A DNA stretch of 43,849 bases from NCBI GenBank assembly GCA_949487135.1, contig CATAJQ010000005.1:1-43849 (forward strand). Direction: 5' to 3'. The position numbers were made by a program, and so were the translations under genes. The notes below the pieces were generated by a model. It was not told where the DNA came from, did not search any database, and saw only the letters and a list, made by a program, of their open reading frames with translations. Shown one piece after another: positions 1 through 9,301 of this stretch. Source of the stretch: Cellvibrionales bacterium UBA7375. Lineage in GTDB: Bacteria; Pseudomonadota; Gammaproteobacteria; Pseudomonadales; Porticoccaceae. Positions within the stretch are counted from its first letter, which is position 1, and each line of letters opens with the position of its first letter.

Positions 1-1524
1 GATGTAACCGGTGATATTGCTAACGCATGTAGTGGCACTGATACTTCTGGTGGAACTGATCCAGTTGATCCAGTTGATCCAGTTGATCCAGTTGATCCAG
101 TCGATCCAGTAGATCCAATTAGTTCTGACCAAGCGGTATTCTCAGAAGCCTTTGGTGGAACAACAATTAGTGAAGACGGTAATACTTTTACCCTCCCAGC
201 GTCTGCAGAGGCTTGGGGAGGTTTTGCCAATATGAACACTGATATGTACCCGCTAAGTTTCTCTGATGCAGGAAGTATAAGCTTTACGGGTTCGGTTGCC
301 GATGGTGGTGATGTTGATGTTCGTTTTCGCTTAGAATACAACGTACATCCAGATGTTGATCCTGCATACGATACCGAAACAGTTACTGTTTCTGGTGCAG
401 ATGATGCAATCTACACGGTTGCTATTCCTAGTCAGGGAGCTAACACCTTTAGTTCACTTATTATGTATGTAGTGGATCAAGATAAAGCGGTAACAGTTTC
501 TAATATCGTGGTTGCAAGTGATGCTTATGCTGGTGGTGATACAGACGCTGGTGGTGATACTGACACTGGTGGTGATACAGGTTCAGATGTTGATAGCGGT
601 GCAGTGGCAGTTTGGACACCATTCGATGGTAGTGGAGCAACTATGGAGGGTGATGTATTTACCTTCCCTACAGGTTCTGAAGTTTGGGCTGGCTTTGCCA
701 ATGATAATACTTCCTTATACCCATTCTCATTTGCTGAAGAGGGTGTAATCAACTTTACCGCTTCATCGGATCAGCCGGTAAATGTGAAGTTTGTATTTGA
801 ATTCAACCCATACCCAGATGTTAATCCAACGTTTGAGTCATCAACCGTAACGGTTAATGGTGCATGTCAGGCGTATCAGGCGACTATTCCTGCGCAACCT
901 GCGGGCAATACCTACAGCTCTTTCCTTATGTATGTGATTGAAAATGATATTCCTGTGACGGTAAGTAATGTTGTGGTTAATGGTGATACAGTAGCTTGTG
1001 ATGCTGATGCGGGTGGCGACACTAACACTGGTGATACTGATGCTGGTGCTGAGCCGGTTGTGACTAATGATCCATTAGTTACTCCAATCAGCTTCACATC
1101 AACAAGTACACCGGTTGGCATGGAATTTATTGCTGTTGATTGTGATCTCTCAATTGATGGCAGCACTGTTTGTGATATACCTACTTCTGTAGAGGGTGCT
1201 CAGGCTGTCTATGTCTCAAATAATGAGATTAATGACGCTGGCCAAATGGTGATTACCGTTTCAATGGATACGAGTAGTGCTGCCGCAACAGGTGCTGGAT
1301 TCTTTATTCATTATGATAGTTCAGAGTTAACAGTAGTTGATGCGACTGTTGTTGATGCCTATGGCGCGTTAGTAATTGGTCCTGCTTATCAAGCTGATAG
1401 TGATAATGTTGACACTGATGATGAAACTGATTCTGTAGTGAATGTCGGTTGGGTATCATTTGCTGGAAACTGGCCAGGTGCGTCATCAGTTGAGCTTGTG
1501 ACTATAACTTTTGATATTAATTAA
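1..1524 (+). CDS. Secreted modular repeat protein, 3' part (5' end outside window)
   Basis: The frame is open from base 1 to a TAA at 1522-1524, so the true start lies upstream; an internal ATG at 232 is not a credible start. Two homologous beta-rich modules of about 120 residues are visible (about 136-510 and 607-1000). They share FTxP, WxGFAN, YPxSF, PDV(D/N)P, TVTV(S/N)G, SSxxMYV and VTVSN. The first residues in the window (GDIANACSG) resemble the end of the second module (GDTVACDAD), so at least one more copy lies upstream. Linkers are Asp/Pro/Val repeats (58-120) and Gly-Gly-Asp-Thr repeats (532-585). The last 150 residues form a third beta domain resembling cohesin-type sandwiches (HYDSSELTVVDA). 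Such acidic modules and linkers are common in exported marine proteins, often appended to polysaccharide hydrolases. No catalytic domain is visible here, so the function is unknown. Confidence 0.75.
   Translation, partial: DVTGDIANACSGTDTSGGTDPVDPVDPVDPVDPVDPVDPISSDQAVFSEAFGGTTISEDGNTFTLPASAEAWGGFANMNTDMYPLSFSDAGSISFTGSVADGGDVDVRFRLEYNVHPDVDPAYDTETVTVSGADDAIYTVAIPSQGANTFSSLIMYVVDQDKAVTVSNIVVASDAYAGGDTDAGGDTDTGGDTGSDVDSGAVAVWTPFDGSGATMEGDVFTFPTGSEVWAGFANDNTSLYPFSFAEEGVINFTASSDQPVNVKFVFEFNPYPDVNPTFESSTVTVNGACQAYQATIPAQPAGNTYSSFLMYVIENDIPVTVSNVVVNGDTVACDADAGGDTNTGDTDAGAEPVVTNDPLVTPISFTSTSTPVGMEFIAVDCDLSIDGSTVCDIPTSVEGAQAVYVSNNEINDAGQMVITVSMDTSSAAATGAGFFIHYDSSELTVVDATVVDAYGALVIGPAYQADSDNVDTDDETDSVVNVGWVSFAGNWPGASSVELVTITFDIN
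58..120 (+). repeat. Tandem 9-bp repeat encoding Asp-Pro-Val
   Basis: Seven consecutive copies of gatccagtt run in frame. Four are identical, and the last three are variants (gatccagtc, gatccagta, gatccaatt). The product is an (Asp-Pro-Val)n linker between modules of the repeat protein. Because the unit is a multiple of three, copy-number change alters linker length without breaking the frame. Confidence 0.9.
532..585 (+). repeat. 18-bp Gly-Gly-Asp-Thr linker repeat
   Basis: Three tandem units encode GGDTDA, GGDTDT and GGDTGS and join the two large modules. A shorter related stretch (GGDTNTGDTDAG) follows the second module at about 1012-1050. This is an acidic low-complexity linker that could bind calcium, but no canonical calcium-binding loop is evident. 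Confidence 0.8.
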
Positions 1525-1544
1525 TAATTAACAATATCAAATTT

Positions 1545-1575
1545 AAAATGCCGGGTTTATACCCGGCATTTTTTT
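1545..1575 (+). terminator. Rho-independent terminator after the repeat protein
   Basis: A perfect stem, AATGCCGGGT / ACCCGGCATT (1547-1556 with 1561-1570), has a four-base loop and is followed by a T run to 1575. An A-rich flank lies on the left, so it could also stop the convergent methyltransferase transcript. It is the clearest terminator in the window. Confidence 0.9.
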
Positions 1576-1584
1576 ATCTAATGT

Positions 1585-2211
1585 TTAATCAAGATTGATA
1601 GCAAGTATGTATTTTTCAGATTTCCAAGGAATATACATTCTTCGTGTAATTATTTCTGAATTAAACTTGTCTGCACAGCGATCCGCAAGCTCCCAAAAGG
1701 GGGGTCTTCCCGGATCAGCAATTAATATTTTCTTAACACCTGATTTTTTGGCTCGCTGAAGTAACTTCAACAATGAATCAGTCATTTCATCCCAAAAGCA
1801 GATATCGCTGCCAATAATATATTGGAAGGTTTCGAGCTCTTTATGACTGAAGGATTCAAAACTTCTTTGTTCGAATTTCAATACACAATCATTAAGGCTA
1901 TTCTGAAGCTCAAAATAAGCCTGTACACTTGAATCAATATCTATGCCTGTTACATCTGCATTTTGTTTTTTAGCTGCATATAGTCCCGAAAGTCCCCAGC
2001 CACAACCTATTTCCAATACTTTCGAATTAGGCTCTATGGGGTTGGTCTCAAGATAATCAATAAGGGCAAAACTTGAGCGCCATACTTTATTGCCATGAGC
2101 GGTATGCCCTTGTTGTAAACGCTTTATTTGCCTTACCGCAGGATGTGTTGAGCGTAAAACTTTCAACCCTAAGTGATGAATAATATGTTTTTCAGTCAAT
2201 GGTGAACTCAT
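1585..2211 (-). CDS. Class I SAM-dependent methyltransferase
   Basis: This is a Rossmann-fold methyltransferase. The SAM-binding motif I is KVLEIGCGWG, followed by an acidic strand end (VTGIDID). A later motif, GSDICFWDE, and the C-terminal LIADPGRPPF resemble the group of predicted nicotinamide/protein-lysine methylases (COG3897, METTL20-like). In that group a DPGR segment near the C terminus is typical. The substrate cannot be read from the sequence. The open frame extends to an ATG at 2253. The ATG at 2211 has an AGAG-like ribosome site about 10 bases upstream and the outer one has none, so I use 2211 (208 residues). It is convergent with the repeat protein and divergent from the sensor kinase gene. 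Confidence 0.75.
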   Translation of the reverse strand: MSSPLTEKHIIHHLGLKVLRSTHPAVRQIKRLQQGHTAHGNKVWRSSFALIDYLETNPIEPNSKVLEIGCGWGLSGLYAAKKQNADVTGIDIDSSVQAYFELQNSLNDCVLKFEQRSFESFSHKELETFQYIIGSDICFWDEMTDSLLKLLQRAKKSGVKKILIADPGRPPFWELADRCADKFNSEIITRRMYIPWKSEKYILAINLD

Positions 2212-2332
2212 TATTTGATTACTCTGCAATTTTATCTTTTTTGTACAGATCATTGAAATAGGCTTGTTGCCATAAATAATTTTTTAACGTTAAATGTGCG
2301 GTCTCAACATTTCACTTGTATACAAGGTTTTT

Positions 2333-3454
2333 ATGGCAGGTACAAATTATCACCCATTTTTAAATGCGATTTATCGCAATACAAATGTCCAGTTTTGGCT
2401 TTTACAGATTATTGGGTGGTTTGGACTTTCATTGATTAGCTTTCTAAGTCTAACACTTTGGTATGACCAAAAAGGAACCGGCTATATTACCCATACTATT
2501 TTGCAGTCAGCACTTGGAGTTATTGTATCTTGGCCGCTAAGATTATTATTTCATTTTTTTTGGAATGATATATTAATTTTTCGAATTTCCTCAGCTATTG
2601 CTGGGATTATTGGCTGTTCCTTAATATGGACAATTCTTAGAATTGCTACCTTTATGTCTTTGACCGGTGAGCAAGATGTATGGTCAGATTTTGGTGGCTG
2701 GTTGTTTGGTTCTATTTTAATTTTTTTATCCTGGGTCGCCTTCTATCACTTGGTGAAATACTATCAACTATTGCAAAATCAACACCAAACATTATTAGAG
2801 CTCGCTTCAGATTCCCAAAAAGAACAACTCAAGCGATTACAGGCAGAAGCTATTGCCCATGAAGCTCAGCTTAAGATGTTGAGATATCAGCTGAATCCAC
2901 ATTTCTTATTTAATACACTCAATGCTATTTCTGCGTTGGTTAAAGTGAAAGAAACCAATAAAGCTTACGATATGATTATTCAATTGAGTAAATTTTTGCG
3001 TTACTCTCTTGATAACGATCCTGTTCATAAAGTGAGTCTAAGACAAGAAATCGAGGCTACAAGACAGTATCTAAATATAGAACGTACTAGATTTGGTTCG
3101 CGCTTAAAGTTACACTTTGACGTGCCTTCACATTGTGAAATTATTGATGTCCCAAGTTTGATTCTTCAGCCTTTGGTAGAAAATGCCATTAAATATGCTA
3201 TAGCTCCGTCAGAGTCTGGTGGTCAGGTATCTATACTGGCTCTAATAGATGATTCTTACCTTGTGATAAGGGTGATTGATACAGGTCCCGGAATCAATGG
3301 TGCTAAAATTCCAATTAAATCTGCTGGAATTGGTTTAAGAAATACAGACGAACGATTAAAACAATTTTATAGTGATGATTACCATTTGCAATTGGATAAT
3401 ACTTCAGATGGTGGTCTATGTGTGACATTAAAGTTACCATTCGAGCATATATAA
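2333..3454 (+). CDS. LytS/AlgZ-type sensor histidine kinase
   Basis: This is a membrane sensor kinase of the His_kinase (LytS/AlgZ) family. Four hydrophobic segments lie at about residues 21-43, 54-76, 82-104 and 117-138, with no recognisable extracellular sensor domain. A short coiled linker precedes the phospho-acceptor box QLNPHFLFNTLN (His190). The ATP-binding lid follows: N-box LVENAIKYA, then DTGPGIN and GIGLRNTDERL. The frame starts at 2294, but the ATG at 2333 has AAGG five bases upstream and is preferred (373 residues). The LytTR response regulator follows 24 bases downstream, making a two-component pair. The closest known arrangement is AlgZ/AlgR (FimS/AlgR) of pseudomonads, but the usual neighbours of that pair are absent, so the signal and target genes are unknown. 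Confidence 0.88.
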   Translation: MAGTNYHPFLNAIYRNTNVQFWLLQIIGWFGLSLISFLSLTLWYDQKGTGYITHTILQSALGVIVSWPLRLLFHFFWNDILIFRISSAIAGIIGCSLIWTILRIATFMSLTGEQDVWSDFGGWLFGSILIFLSWVAFYHLVKYYQLLQNQHQTLLELASDSQKEQLKRLQAEAIAHEAQLKMLRYQLNPHFLFNTLNAISALVKVKETNKAYDMIIQLSKFLRYSLDNDPVHKVSLRQEIEATRQYLNIERTRFGSRLKLHFDVPSHCEIIDVPSLILQPLVENAIKYAIAPSESGGQVSILALIDDSYLVIRVIDTGPGINGAKIPIKSAGIGLRNTDERLKQFYSDDYHLQLDNTSDGGLCVTLKLPFEHI

Positions 3455-3478
3455 GTAATTAAAATTTAGAAGGATTTT

Positions 3479-4285
3479 ATGCAAAAGTTACGAACTGTAA
3501 TTGTAGATGATGAGCCACTGTCATTAGATTTATTACGTGCTGTCCTCAGTGAAATTAGTGATATAGAAATTGTGGGTGAATGTAGTAATGGTAAGCAGGC
3601 TGTTGAAGCAGCCATGAAATTACAGCCGGAGTTGTTGTTTTTAGATATTCATATGCCGGGTATGAATGGTTTTGATGTTATTCGTTCCTTGCAAACAGAT
3701 ATTATGCCAATGGTGGTTTTTATTACTGCCTATGATCATTACGCAGTTGATGCTTTCGACCTTCATGCAGTCGACTATGTATTAAAGCCACTCGATAGTG
3801 AAAGAATTGCTAGATCCGTAGATCGTGCTGTAGATCGTCTCAAAAATGATGTTGATCGCAGCTTTAAGAGCCCTTTGATTGGTGCTATTGAAGAAATTTC
3901 TGAGCGTGCTTCACAACAGGAACAACCTGATCAACCTGAAAGTAACATACCAGACGGAATGAAAAGAAAACTTTTGGTGCGCGACTCGGGTGTGGTTAAA
4001 GTGATACCTTTTGATGATATTGACTGGGTGGATGCTGCCGGAGATTATATGTGTGTTCATGCTGGTGGTGAAACCCATGTTATTCGAAGTACCCTGCGAG
4101 ACTTAATGGCTAAGCTCGATGATAATTTGTTTGTCAGAATTCACCGGTCGACCATTGTAAATGTTGAGCGAGTGGTTAGTGTTACACCACTACAAAAGGG
4201 TGGAAGCCTGTTGCATTTGACTCAGGGTGAGTCTCTGAAGGTTAGTCGAAATTATCGCGATTCTATTCGCAAATTTTTCAATTAA
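3479..4285 (+). CDS. LytTR-family response regulator (AlgR-like)
   Basis: The N-terminal receiver domain shows the acidic pocket D10/D11, phospho-acceptor Asp56 (FLDIHMPG), Thr83 and Lys103 (YVLKPLD). A variable linker at about 140-160 is rich in Gln and Pro. The C-terminal LytTR DNA-binding domain (about 165-268) contains WVDAAGDYM, VRIHRSTIVN and LKVSRNYRD. The ribosome site GAAGGA lies five bases before the ATG. It is almost certainly phosphorylated by the kinase just upstream. The last four bases are shared with the convergent tatD stop codon. The regulon cannot be inferred from this window. Confidence 0.9.
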   Translation: MQKLRTVIVDDEPLSLDLLRAVLSEISDIEIVGECSNGKQAVEAAMKLQPELLFLDIHMPGMNGFDVIRSLQTDIMPMVVFITAYDHYAVDAFDLHAVDYVLKPLDSERIARSVDRAVDRLKNDVDRSFKSPLIGAIEEISERASQQEQPDQPESNIPDGMKRKLLVRDSGVVKVIPFDDIDWVDAAGDYMCVHAGGETHVIRSTLRDLMAKLDDNLFVRIHRSTIVNVERVVSVTPLQKGGSLLHLTQGESLKVSRNYRDSIRKFFN

Positions 4286-5085
4286 ATGGTAAAAAACTTT
4301 CTTGTTGTATTGCTTGTTTCTCGAGCTAGAGTCTCCACAGACTCTTCTCGGGAGTTGGCAACTTCTCTGAGCACCCAGGTTAAAAAAGCCGGTTCATTGC
4401 GTCGTATTTTGCCTAACTCAGGAATGTTTTTAGGCAATAAATAGGGTGCATCTGTCTCTATCATTAGTCTATTAATTGGGATATTTGATACTAAGTCGCG
4501 TAATTCTTTGCCGCGTTTGGGGTCGCATATCCAGCCTGTAACACCTATATGCAGATCGAGATCGAGATAATTAAACAAAGTATCTCGATCGCCAGTAAAG
4601 CAATGTATTACACCCTGAGTAAAATGATCTCTGTATTCGCGCAATATTTCCAGCTGCTTTTTGGCGGCATCTCTTTCATGCATAAACAGAGGTAGCTGTT
4701 TTTTTGCGGCTAGTTCAAGTTGTGATTCAAAAGCTGATATTTGATCAGGTTCTGAAGAAAAGTTTCGATTAAAATCTAAGCCAGTCTCACCAATTGCAAC
4801 AACATTATTATGTTCGGCTAATTCATTGAGGGATGAGAATGCTTGGCTATCATATTCATTGGCATGATGGGGATGAACACCTGCAGTGGCATACAGCATA
4901 TTGGGGAACTGTTGATCAAATTTGTCGCATAGATCAATAACTACCAATGTTTCAGCAACAGATGTTCCAGTTAATATAAGTTGACCAACCCCTTCTTTTT
5001 GAGCACGTTTTAAAACTTCTTCTATATCATCTTTAAAACGATTGTTAGAAAGGTTTACGCCAATATCTATCAGTGATTCGCTCAT
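4282..5085 (-). CDS. tatD: TatD 3'-5' DNA/RNA exonuclease
   Basis: This is a metal-dependent TIM-barrel hydrolase of the TatD family. Metal and active-site motifs are in order: DIGVNL near the start, AGVHPHH (about residue 70), GETGLDFNR (about 100), MHERDA, HCFTG and ETDAPYLLP. The DIGVNL start and the TGWICDPKRGKELR segment match E. coli TatD itself better than its paralogues YcfH and YjjV, which carry DSHCH-type starts. TatD degrades single-stranded nucleic acid and has been tied to repair of oxidative damage. Despite the name it is not a Tat translocase part, and no tatABC genes lie nearby. Its 267 residues match the family. The stop overlaps the response regulator stop by four bases. Confidence 0.92.
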   Translation of the reverse strand: MSESLIDIGVNLSNNRFKDDIEEVLKRAQKEGVGQLILTGTSVAETLVVIDLCDKFDQQFPNMLYATAGVHPHHANEYDSQAFSSLNELAEHNNVVAIGETGLDFNRNFSSEPDQISAFESQLELAAKKQLPLFMHERDAAKKQLEILREYRDHFTQGVIHCFTGDRDTLFNYLDLDLHIGVTGWICDPKRGKELRDLVSNIPINRLMIETDAPYLLPKNIPELGKIRRNEPAFLTWVLREVANSREESVETLARETSNTTRKFFTI

Positions 5086-5235
5086 AACAAGCCAATAAGT
5101 CTATTTAGTTCAATCCAATTTTACCCTATTGTATTGCTCGAAGTTAATTCAGTTATCTTGTAGTTTATTATTAATGTTTATAGTACTTTTATAGTATTGT
5201 TCTAATAAGTTGTTCACCTAACACGGAGTTTCTCA

Positions 5236-5721
5236 ATGATTTGGTTATTGATCATCTTTTGTTTGGCTGTGGCTCTATCTCCGTTGATGTGGATGAAGGC
5301 CTCGCCACGCCAGCAGCTGGTAACGGCCACAAGAGCTAAGGCTCGCAGCCTATCTATTAATGTCAATATTTGTAGACAGCCAGATGCTATAGATTCAGAG
5401 ACTCGCTTAGATGCTATCTTATATTGGCTTCCCTGGCAGAAAGAAACAGTTAATCAAGTCTGGGTTTTACAGCGACGAACGAAACGTGGTTGGGAATCAT
5501 CGTTTGACGGATGGCGCTGGGTCAATAATCAAGCCCATCCATCATGGCAACAAATTATTGAATTAATTATTCAAGATTTACCCGCAGGTATTAGTTCAAT
5601 TGTGGCTAATAAAGAGGGTATAGGCATGGTTTGGGATGAGCGAGGCGGTGAGGATTTGATAGATAATTTGCACCAAATTCTTATTAATTTACGTAAGAAA
5701 GGTGAAGAAATTTGCACTTGA
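5236..5721 (+). CDS. Conserved small membrane-anchored protein upstream of topA
   Basis: The protein has 161 residues. An N-terminal hydrophobic segment (about 1-20) is followed by a basic, cytoplasm-type region (SPRQQLVTATRAKARS). The rest is soluble, with many Trp residues (YWLPWQKE, WESSFDGWRWV). The ribosome site CGGAG lies eight bases before the ATG. Pseudomonads carry a similarly built uncharacterised gene near topA, so it is probably a conserved hypothetical inner-membrane protein. Some database entries label such proteins as YajC-like, but I see no YajC motif. The function is unknown. Confidence 0.7.
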   Translation: MIWLLIIFCLAVALSPLMWMKASPRQQLVTATRAKARSLSINVNICRQPDAIDSETRLDAILYWLPWQKETVNQVWVLQRRTKRGWESSFDGWRWVNNQAHPSWQQIIELIIQDLPAGISSIVANKEGIGMVWDERGGEDLIDNLHQILINLRKKGEEICT

Positions 5722-5830
5722 GGCTTGACCAGAGGGTACTCAAGCAAGTATTTTTGCGCTCCTTTACTAAATTCATTTGCTTAAACTCGGCAAATTTAAA
5801 CTAAATTTTTAATGTGGAAAGCTCTTTTAA

Positions 5831-8467
5831 ATGGGTAAATCATTAGTAATTGTAGAATCACCAGCTAAAGCTAAAACTATCAATCGTTACCTCGGCGATG
5901 ACTTTATTGTGAAGTCTAGTGTTGGCCATATTCGCGATTTGCCAACCGGTTCTAGTCGAACGCCGTCTGACCCTAAAGAGCGAGCTAGACAGGCTGTGAT
6001 TACGCGCAAATTATCCCCAGAAGAAAAAGTTTTGCATAAAGAGCGTAAGGCAAAAGCTCAACTTATAAAAAGTATGGGTATTGATCCTGATAATAATTGG
6101 GCGGCTGAGTATGCCACCTTACCCGGCAAAGAAAAGGTAGTAGCAGAATTAAAAAAATTAGCCAAAAACGCTGATACTGTCTATCTAGCAACTGATATGG
6201 ATAGAGAGGGAGAGGCCATTGCATGGCACCTCACCGAAGTTATTGGTGGTGATGACAGTCGCTACAAGCGTGTGGTGTTTAATGAGATTACCAAAAAAGC
6301 CATTCGTACAGCGTTCGAAGATCCTGGCACGCTTGATCAACATAGAGTCGATGCTCAGCAAGCTAGACGTTTTTTGGATCGTGTAGTCGGTTTTATGGTC
6401 TCCCCATTGTTATGGGAAAAAGTGGGTCGTGGTTTGTCCGCTGGCAGGGTGCAATCAGTTGCTCTGAAAATGATTGTTGAAAGAGAGCGTGAAATTCGTG
6501 CCTTCTTACCTGAAGAGTATTGGACTGTTCAAGCTGATCTAGAATCCGGTGATTCATCAAACGATGGGTTAGTGTCTAGATTTGATGTTAAGAAATACCA
6601 AGGTAAGGAATTTCGTCCAGTCAATAAGGATCAGACTGATACTGCGTTAGCTTTTTTGCGCGATGCCGAATATCAGGTCTCAAAGCGTGAAGACAGAGCG
6701 ACTAAATCAAAACCACCAGCACCCTTTATTACCTCTACCTTGCAACAGGCTGCTAGCACAAAGCTTGGTTATGGGGTTAAGAAAACCATGACTATGGCTC
6801 AACGTTTGTATGAAGCTGGTTATATTACTTATATGCGAACGGATTCGACCAATCTGAGTAATGATGCTATTGCTAATTGTCGCGAATATATCCAACGCCA
6901 GCATGGTAAAAAGTACTTGCCAGAACAGCCGATTATATACGGCAGTAAGAGTGGGGCTCAAGATGCTCACGAAGCGATTAGACCCTCCAATATAGATATA
7001 TCACCCGGTAGTTTGAGTGATATGGAAGTTGATGCGCGAAGACTATATCAACTTATTTGGCAGCAATTTGTTGCCTGTCAGATGACACCGGCTGAATTCA
7101 CTTCATCCACCTTAACAGTGGCAGCGGGTGAATATGAAATGACGGTTAAAGGTCGTGTGACAAAGTTTGATGGTTTCCTAGCGGTGATGCCGGCAAGAGA
7201 TGAAGATGCTGAACTGCCCGATTTGCAAAAAGGTGATGCACTTAAGTTGCTTACACTGTTGCCGCAACAACACTTCACCAAACCACCGGCGCGTTATTCT
7301 GAGGCTGCCTTGGTTAAAGAATTAGAGAAGCGTGGTATTGGTCGTCCCTCTACCTATGCTTCAATTATCTCTACTATTCAAGATCGTGGTTACGTACGCA
7401 TCGAAAATAAGCGTATGTTCGCAGAAAAAATTGGCGATATAGTGACTGACCGATTAAACGAGAGCTTTACTGATTTGATGGATTATGGTTTTACCGCCAC
7501 CATGGAGCGTCAATTAGATGATATTGCCGCCGGATCCTTAAACTGGAAACAGCTACTGAACAAGTTTTACGGCGAATTTAATCAAAAAATAGCTAATGCT
7601 AAAGATTCTAAGGGCGGTATGCGTCCTAATACGCCGTCTGAGACCGATATTGAGTGTAACCTATGTGGCAGGCCTATGATGATTAGAACCGCAGGCACAG
7701 GGGTGTTTCTGGGCTGTTCTGGTTACTCTTTACCGCCAAAGGAGCGCTGTAAGAATACAATTAATCTCACTTCGGGTGATGAAGCGATCAATATTGAGGA
7801 AGATGATGAGGCTGAATCTAAGTCATTACTTCACAAGCATAGATGTAAGCTCTGCAATACCTCTATGGATAGTTATCTGCTGGATACCTCTCGCAAGCTG
7901 CACATTTGTGGTAACAATCCAGATTGTTCTGGCTTTGAAGTAGAGACCGGACAATATGTTATCAAGGGTTATGAAGGACCAACCCTTGAGTGCGATAAGT
8001 GCGGTAGTGAGATGCAGCTCAAGAACGGCCGTTTTGGTAAATATTTTGGCTGTACCAACGATAATTGTAAAAATACCAGAAAGCTTTTGCGCAGTGGTGA
8101 AGCTGCGCCACCTAAAGCTGATCCCATACCTATGCCTGAATTACAGTGCGCCAAGGTAGACGATCACTATGTTCTTAGAGATGGTGCTTCGGGCATTTTC
8201 CTTGCAGCTAGTCAGTTCCCCCGGCATCGTGAAACGCGAGCCCCGTTGGTATCTGAATTATTGCCGTACAAGAAGGAAATTGATAAGAAATATCAGTTTT
8301 TGCTAGAGGCGCCAGTTAAAGATTCTGAGGGCAGGGATACGGTGGTTCGTTATAGTCGAAAGACCAAAGAGCAATATGTTCGCAGTGAAAAGGATGGAAA
8401 GCCTACCGGTTGGAATGCATTCTATTCTAATGGTAGTTGGTCTGTCGCTGAAAAGTCTGGCGGCTAA
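5831..8467 (+). CDS. topA: DNA topoisomerase I
   Basis: This is a type IA topoisomerase that relaxes negative supercoils. The Toprim domain starts at residue 4 ([13 protein letters not shown]) and carries the metal motif [13 protein letters not shown]. The catalytic tyrosine is Tyr334 in [10 protein letters not shown]. Three C-terminal four-cysteine zinc ribbons begin at about residues 610, 675 and 715 (ECNLCG, CKLCN, ECDKCG), followed by a basic tail domain. The 878 residues are the usual size for gammaproteobacterial TopA. A GGAAAG site lies about 10 bases before the ATG. Downstream genes follow closely and probably share its transcript. Confidence 0.97.
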   Translation: MGKSLVIVESPAKAKTINRYLGDDFIVKSSVGHIRDLPTGSSRTPSDPKERARQAVITRKLSPEEKVLHKERKAKAQLIKSMGIDPDNNWAAEYATLPGKEKVVAELKKLAKNADTVYLATDMDREGEAIAWHLTEVIGGDDSRYKRVVFNEITKKAIRTAFEDPGTLDQHRVDAQQARRFLDRVVGFMVSPLLWEKVGRGLSAGRVQSVALKMIVEREREIRAFLPEEYWTVQADLESGDSSNDGLVSRFDVKKYQGKEFRPVNKDQTDTALAFLRDAEYQVSKREDRATKSKPPAPFITSTLQQAASTKLGYGVKKTMTMAQRLYEAGYITYMRTDSTNLSNDAIANCREYIQRQHGKKYLPEQPIIYGSKSGAQDAHEAIRPSNIDISPGSLSDMEVDARRLYQLIWQQFVACQMTPAEFTSSTLTVAAGEYEMTVKGRVTKFDGFLAVMPARDEDAELPDLQKGDALKLLTLLPQQHFTKPPARYSEAALVKELEKRGIGRPSTYASIISTIQDRGYVRIENKRMFAEKIGDIVTDRLNESFTDLMDYGFTATMERQLDDIAAGSLNWKQLLNKFYGEFNQKIANAKDSKGGMRPNTPSETDIECNLCGRPMMIRTAGTGVFLGCSGYSLPPKERCKNTINLTSGDEAINIEEDDEAESKSLLHKHRCKLCNTSMDSYLLDTSRKLHICGNNPDCSGFEVETGQYVIKGYEGPTLECDKCGSEMQLKNGRFGKYFGCTNDNCKNTRKLLRSGEAAPPKADPIPMPELQCAKVDDHYVLRDGASGIFLAASQFPRHRETRAPLVSELLPYKKEIDKKYQFLLEAPVKDSEGRDTVVRYSRKTKEQYVRSEKDGKPTGWNAFYSNGSWSVAEKSGG

Positions 8468-8472
8468 AGATA

Positions 8473-9000
8473 GTGAGCACCTGTACCTATTTGTCGGCAG
8501 TGAATCAAAAGCTGCTATTCGCTAAGAAACTTATCAAGCTTATCGAGGCAAACAAGGCCGCCTTTAACGATAAACATATGCAAGTTGCAATCGCCCAATC
8601 CATTACCCTGCATTTAGGTCAAGCATGGGCATGGCACTTGCAAGATGTAGCTAATAACTACAAAGTTACAGATCCTAGTATTATTCAATCAGTAGATGAC
8701 CTTGAGCAAAGCTTGCTGGCTGATGGTAAACAGCCGGCCGAATCTACTGAGTTAAAACAGCTTTTCTACAACGATGAGTCATGGGCAAGCAATATGCTTT
8801 ATGCCTTTAATCAGCTGTCATCATTGCCTGTTATACGGAAAGCTGAAATGGATACTGATCGTTTACCTATGCTATCACTTGATGATGCTTCAAATTCAAA
8901 GCGAAAAGCGGTTGATTGGAATTTAACAACGGCCATAGACTGGTCTAAAAAAATGAATGAGCTCGTAGAAAGACATAGAGAGATGATGATCGAGTTTTAA
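8473..9000 (+). CDS. Conserved hypothetical protein (DUF6586-like)
   Basis: The 175-residue protein starts at a GTG five bases after the topA stop; the GGCGG at the end of topA can serve as ribosome site. It is mostly helical, with no signal peptide or membrane segment. It resembles the uncharacterised protein next to topA in pseudomonads (DUF6586), where gene order is the same. I recognise no catalytic motif. Its position suggests co-transcription with topA. Confidence 0.75.
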   Translation: MSTCTYLSAVNQKLLFAKKLIKLIEANKAAFNDKHMQVAIAQSITLHLGQAWAWHLQDVANNYKVTDPSIIQSVDDLEQSLLADGKQPAESTELKQLFYNDESWASNMLYAFNQLSSLPVIRKAEMDTDRLPMLSLDDASNSKRKAVDWNLTTAIDWSKKMNELVERHREMMIEF

Positions 9001-9038
9001 TCATTTTTAACTAATACCTAATAACTTGAGATAAAAAA

Positions 9039-9278
9039 ATGAGTACACCAGCGTTTGAGCTAATTATTTTAGAAAACGGTGATATTGGATTGCAACGAGC
9101 AGGGGTGGACGAAACCCTTGTGCAAGTTAAGTTTTCGTCGAAGGTCAAGCAATATCTTGGCGAGCAGCATATTGAAGTTGCAAAACAAATGATAGATTCA
9201 GGTATTCAGGCTGTTATTGATTGGGAACAGGCTGCGGTTATTGCTGAAGAGCAAGAGCCGAGTAAAACCGTACATTAA
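9039..9278 (+). CDS. Small conserved hypothetical protein
   Basis: This is a 79-residue soluble acidic protein with a GAG ribosome site (GAGATAAAAAAATG). The N-terminal part looks like beta strands ([16 protein letters not shown]), and the middle is helical ([17 protein letters not shown]). The same slot between the DUF6586 gene and lexA in pseudomonads holds a protein of similar size and pattern, so it looks like a real gene of the topA-lexA cluster. The function is unknown. Confidence 0.7.
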   Translation: MSTPAFELIILENGDIGLQRAGVDETLVQVKFSSKVKQYLGEQHIEVAKQMIDSGIQAVIDWEQAAVIAEEQEPSKTVH

Positions 9279-9301
9279 TCTCGTTTTTACGGTGCCAAGA
9301 T

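Noticed and set aside
912-1166. Antisense open frames inside the repeat protein
   Set aside because: These are shadows of the biased Asp/Thr/Gly codons on the other strand, with no ribosome site.
5236-5721. YajC-like translocase subunit
   Set aside because: Only an N-terminal helix and small size are shared; no YajC motif or sec genes are nearby.
5717-5755. Hairpin CTTGAG/CTCAAG plus T run as a terminator before topA
   Set aside because: The stem has six pairs, the loop is 16 bases, and the T run is separated from the stem; too weak to call.
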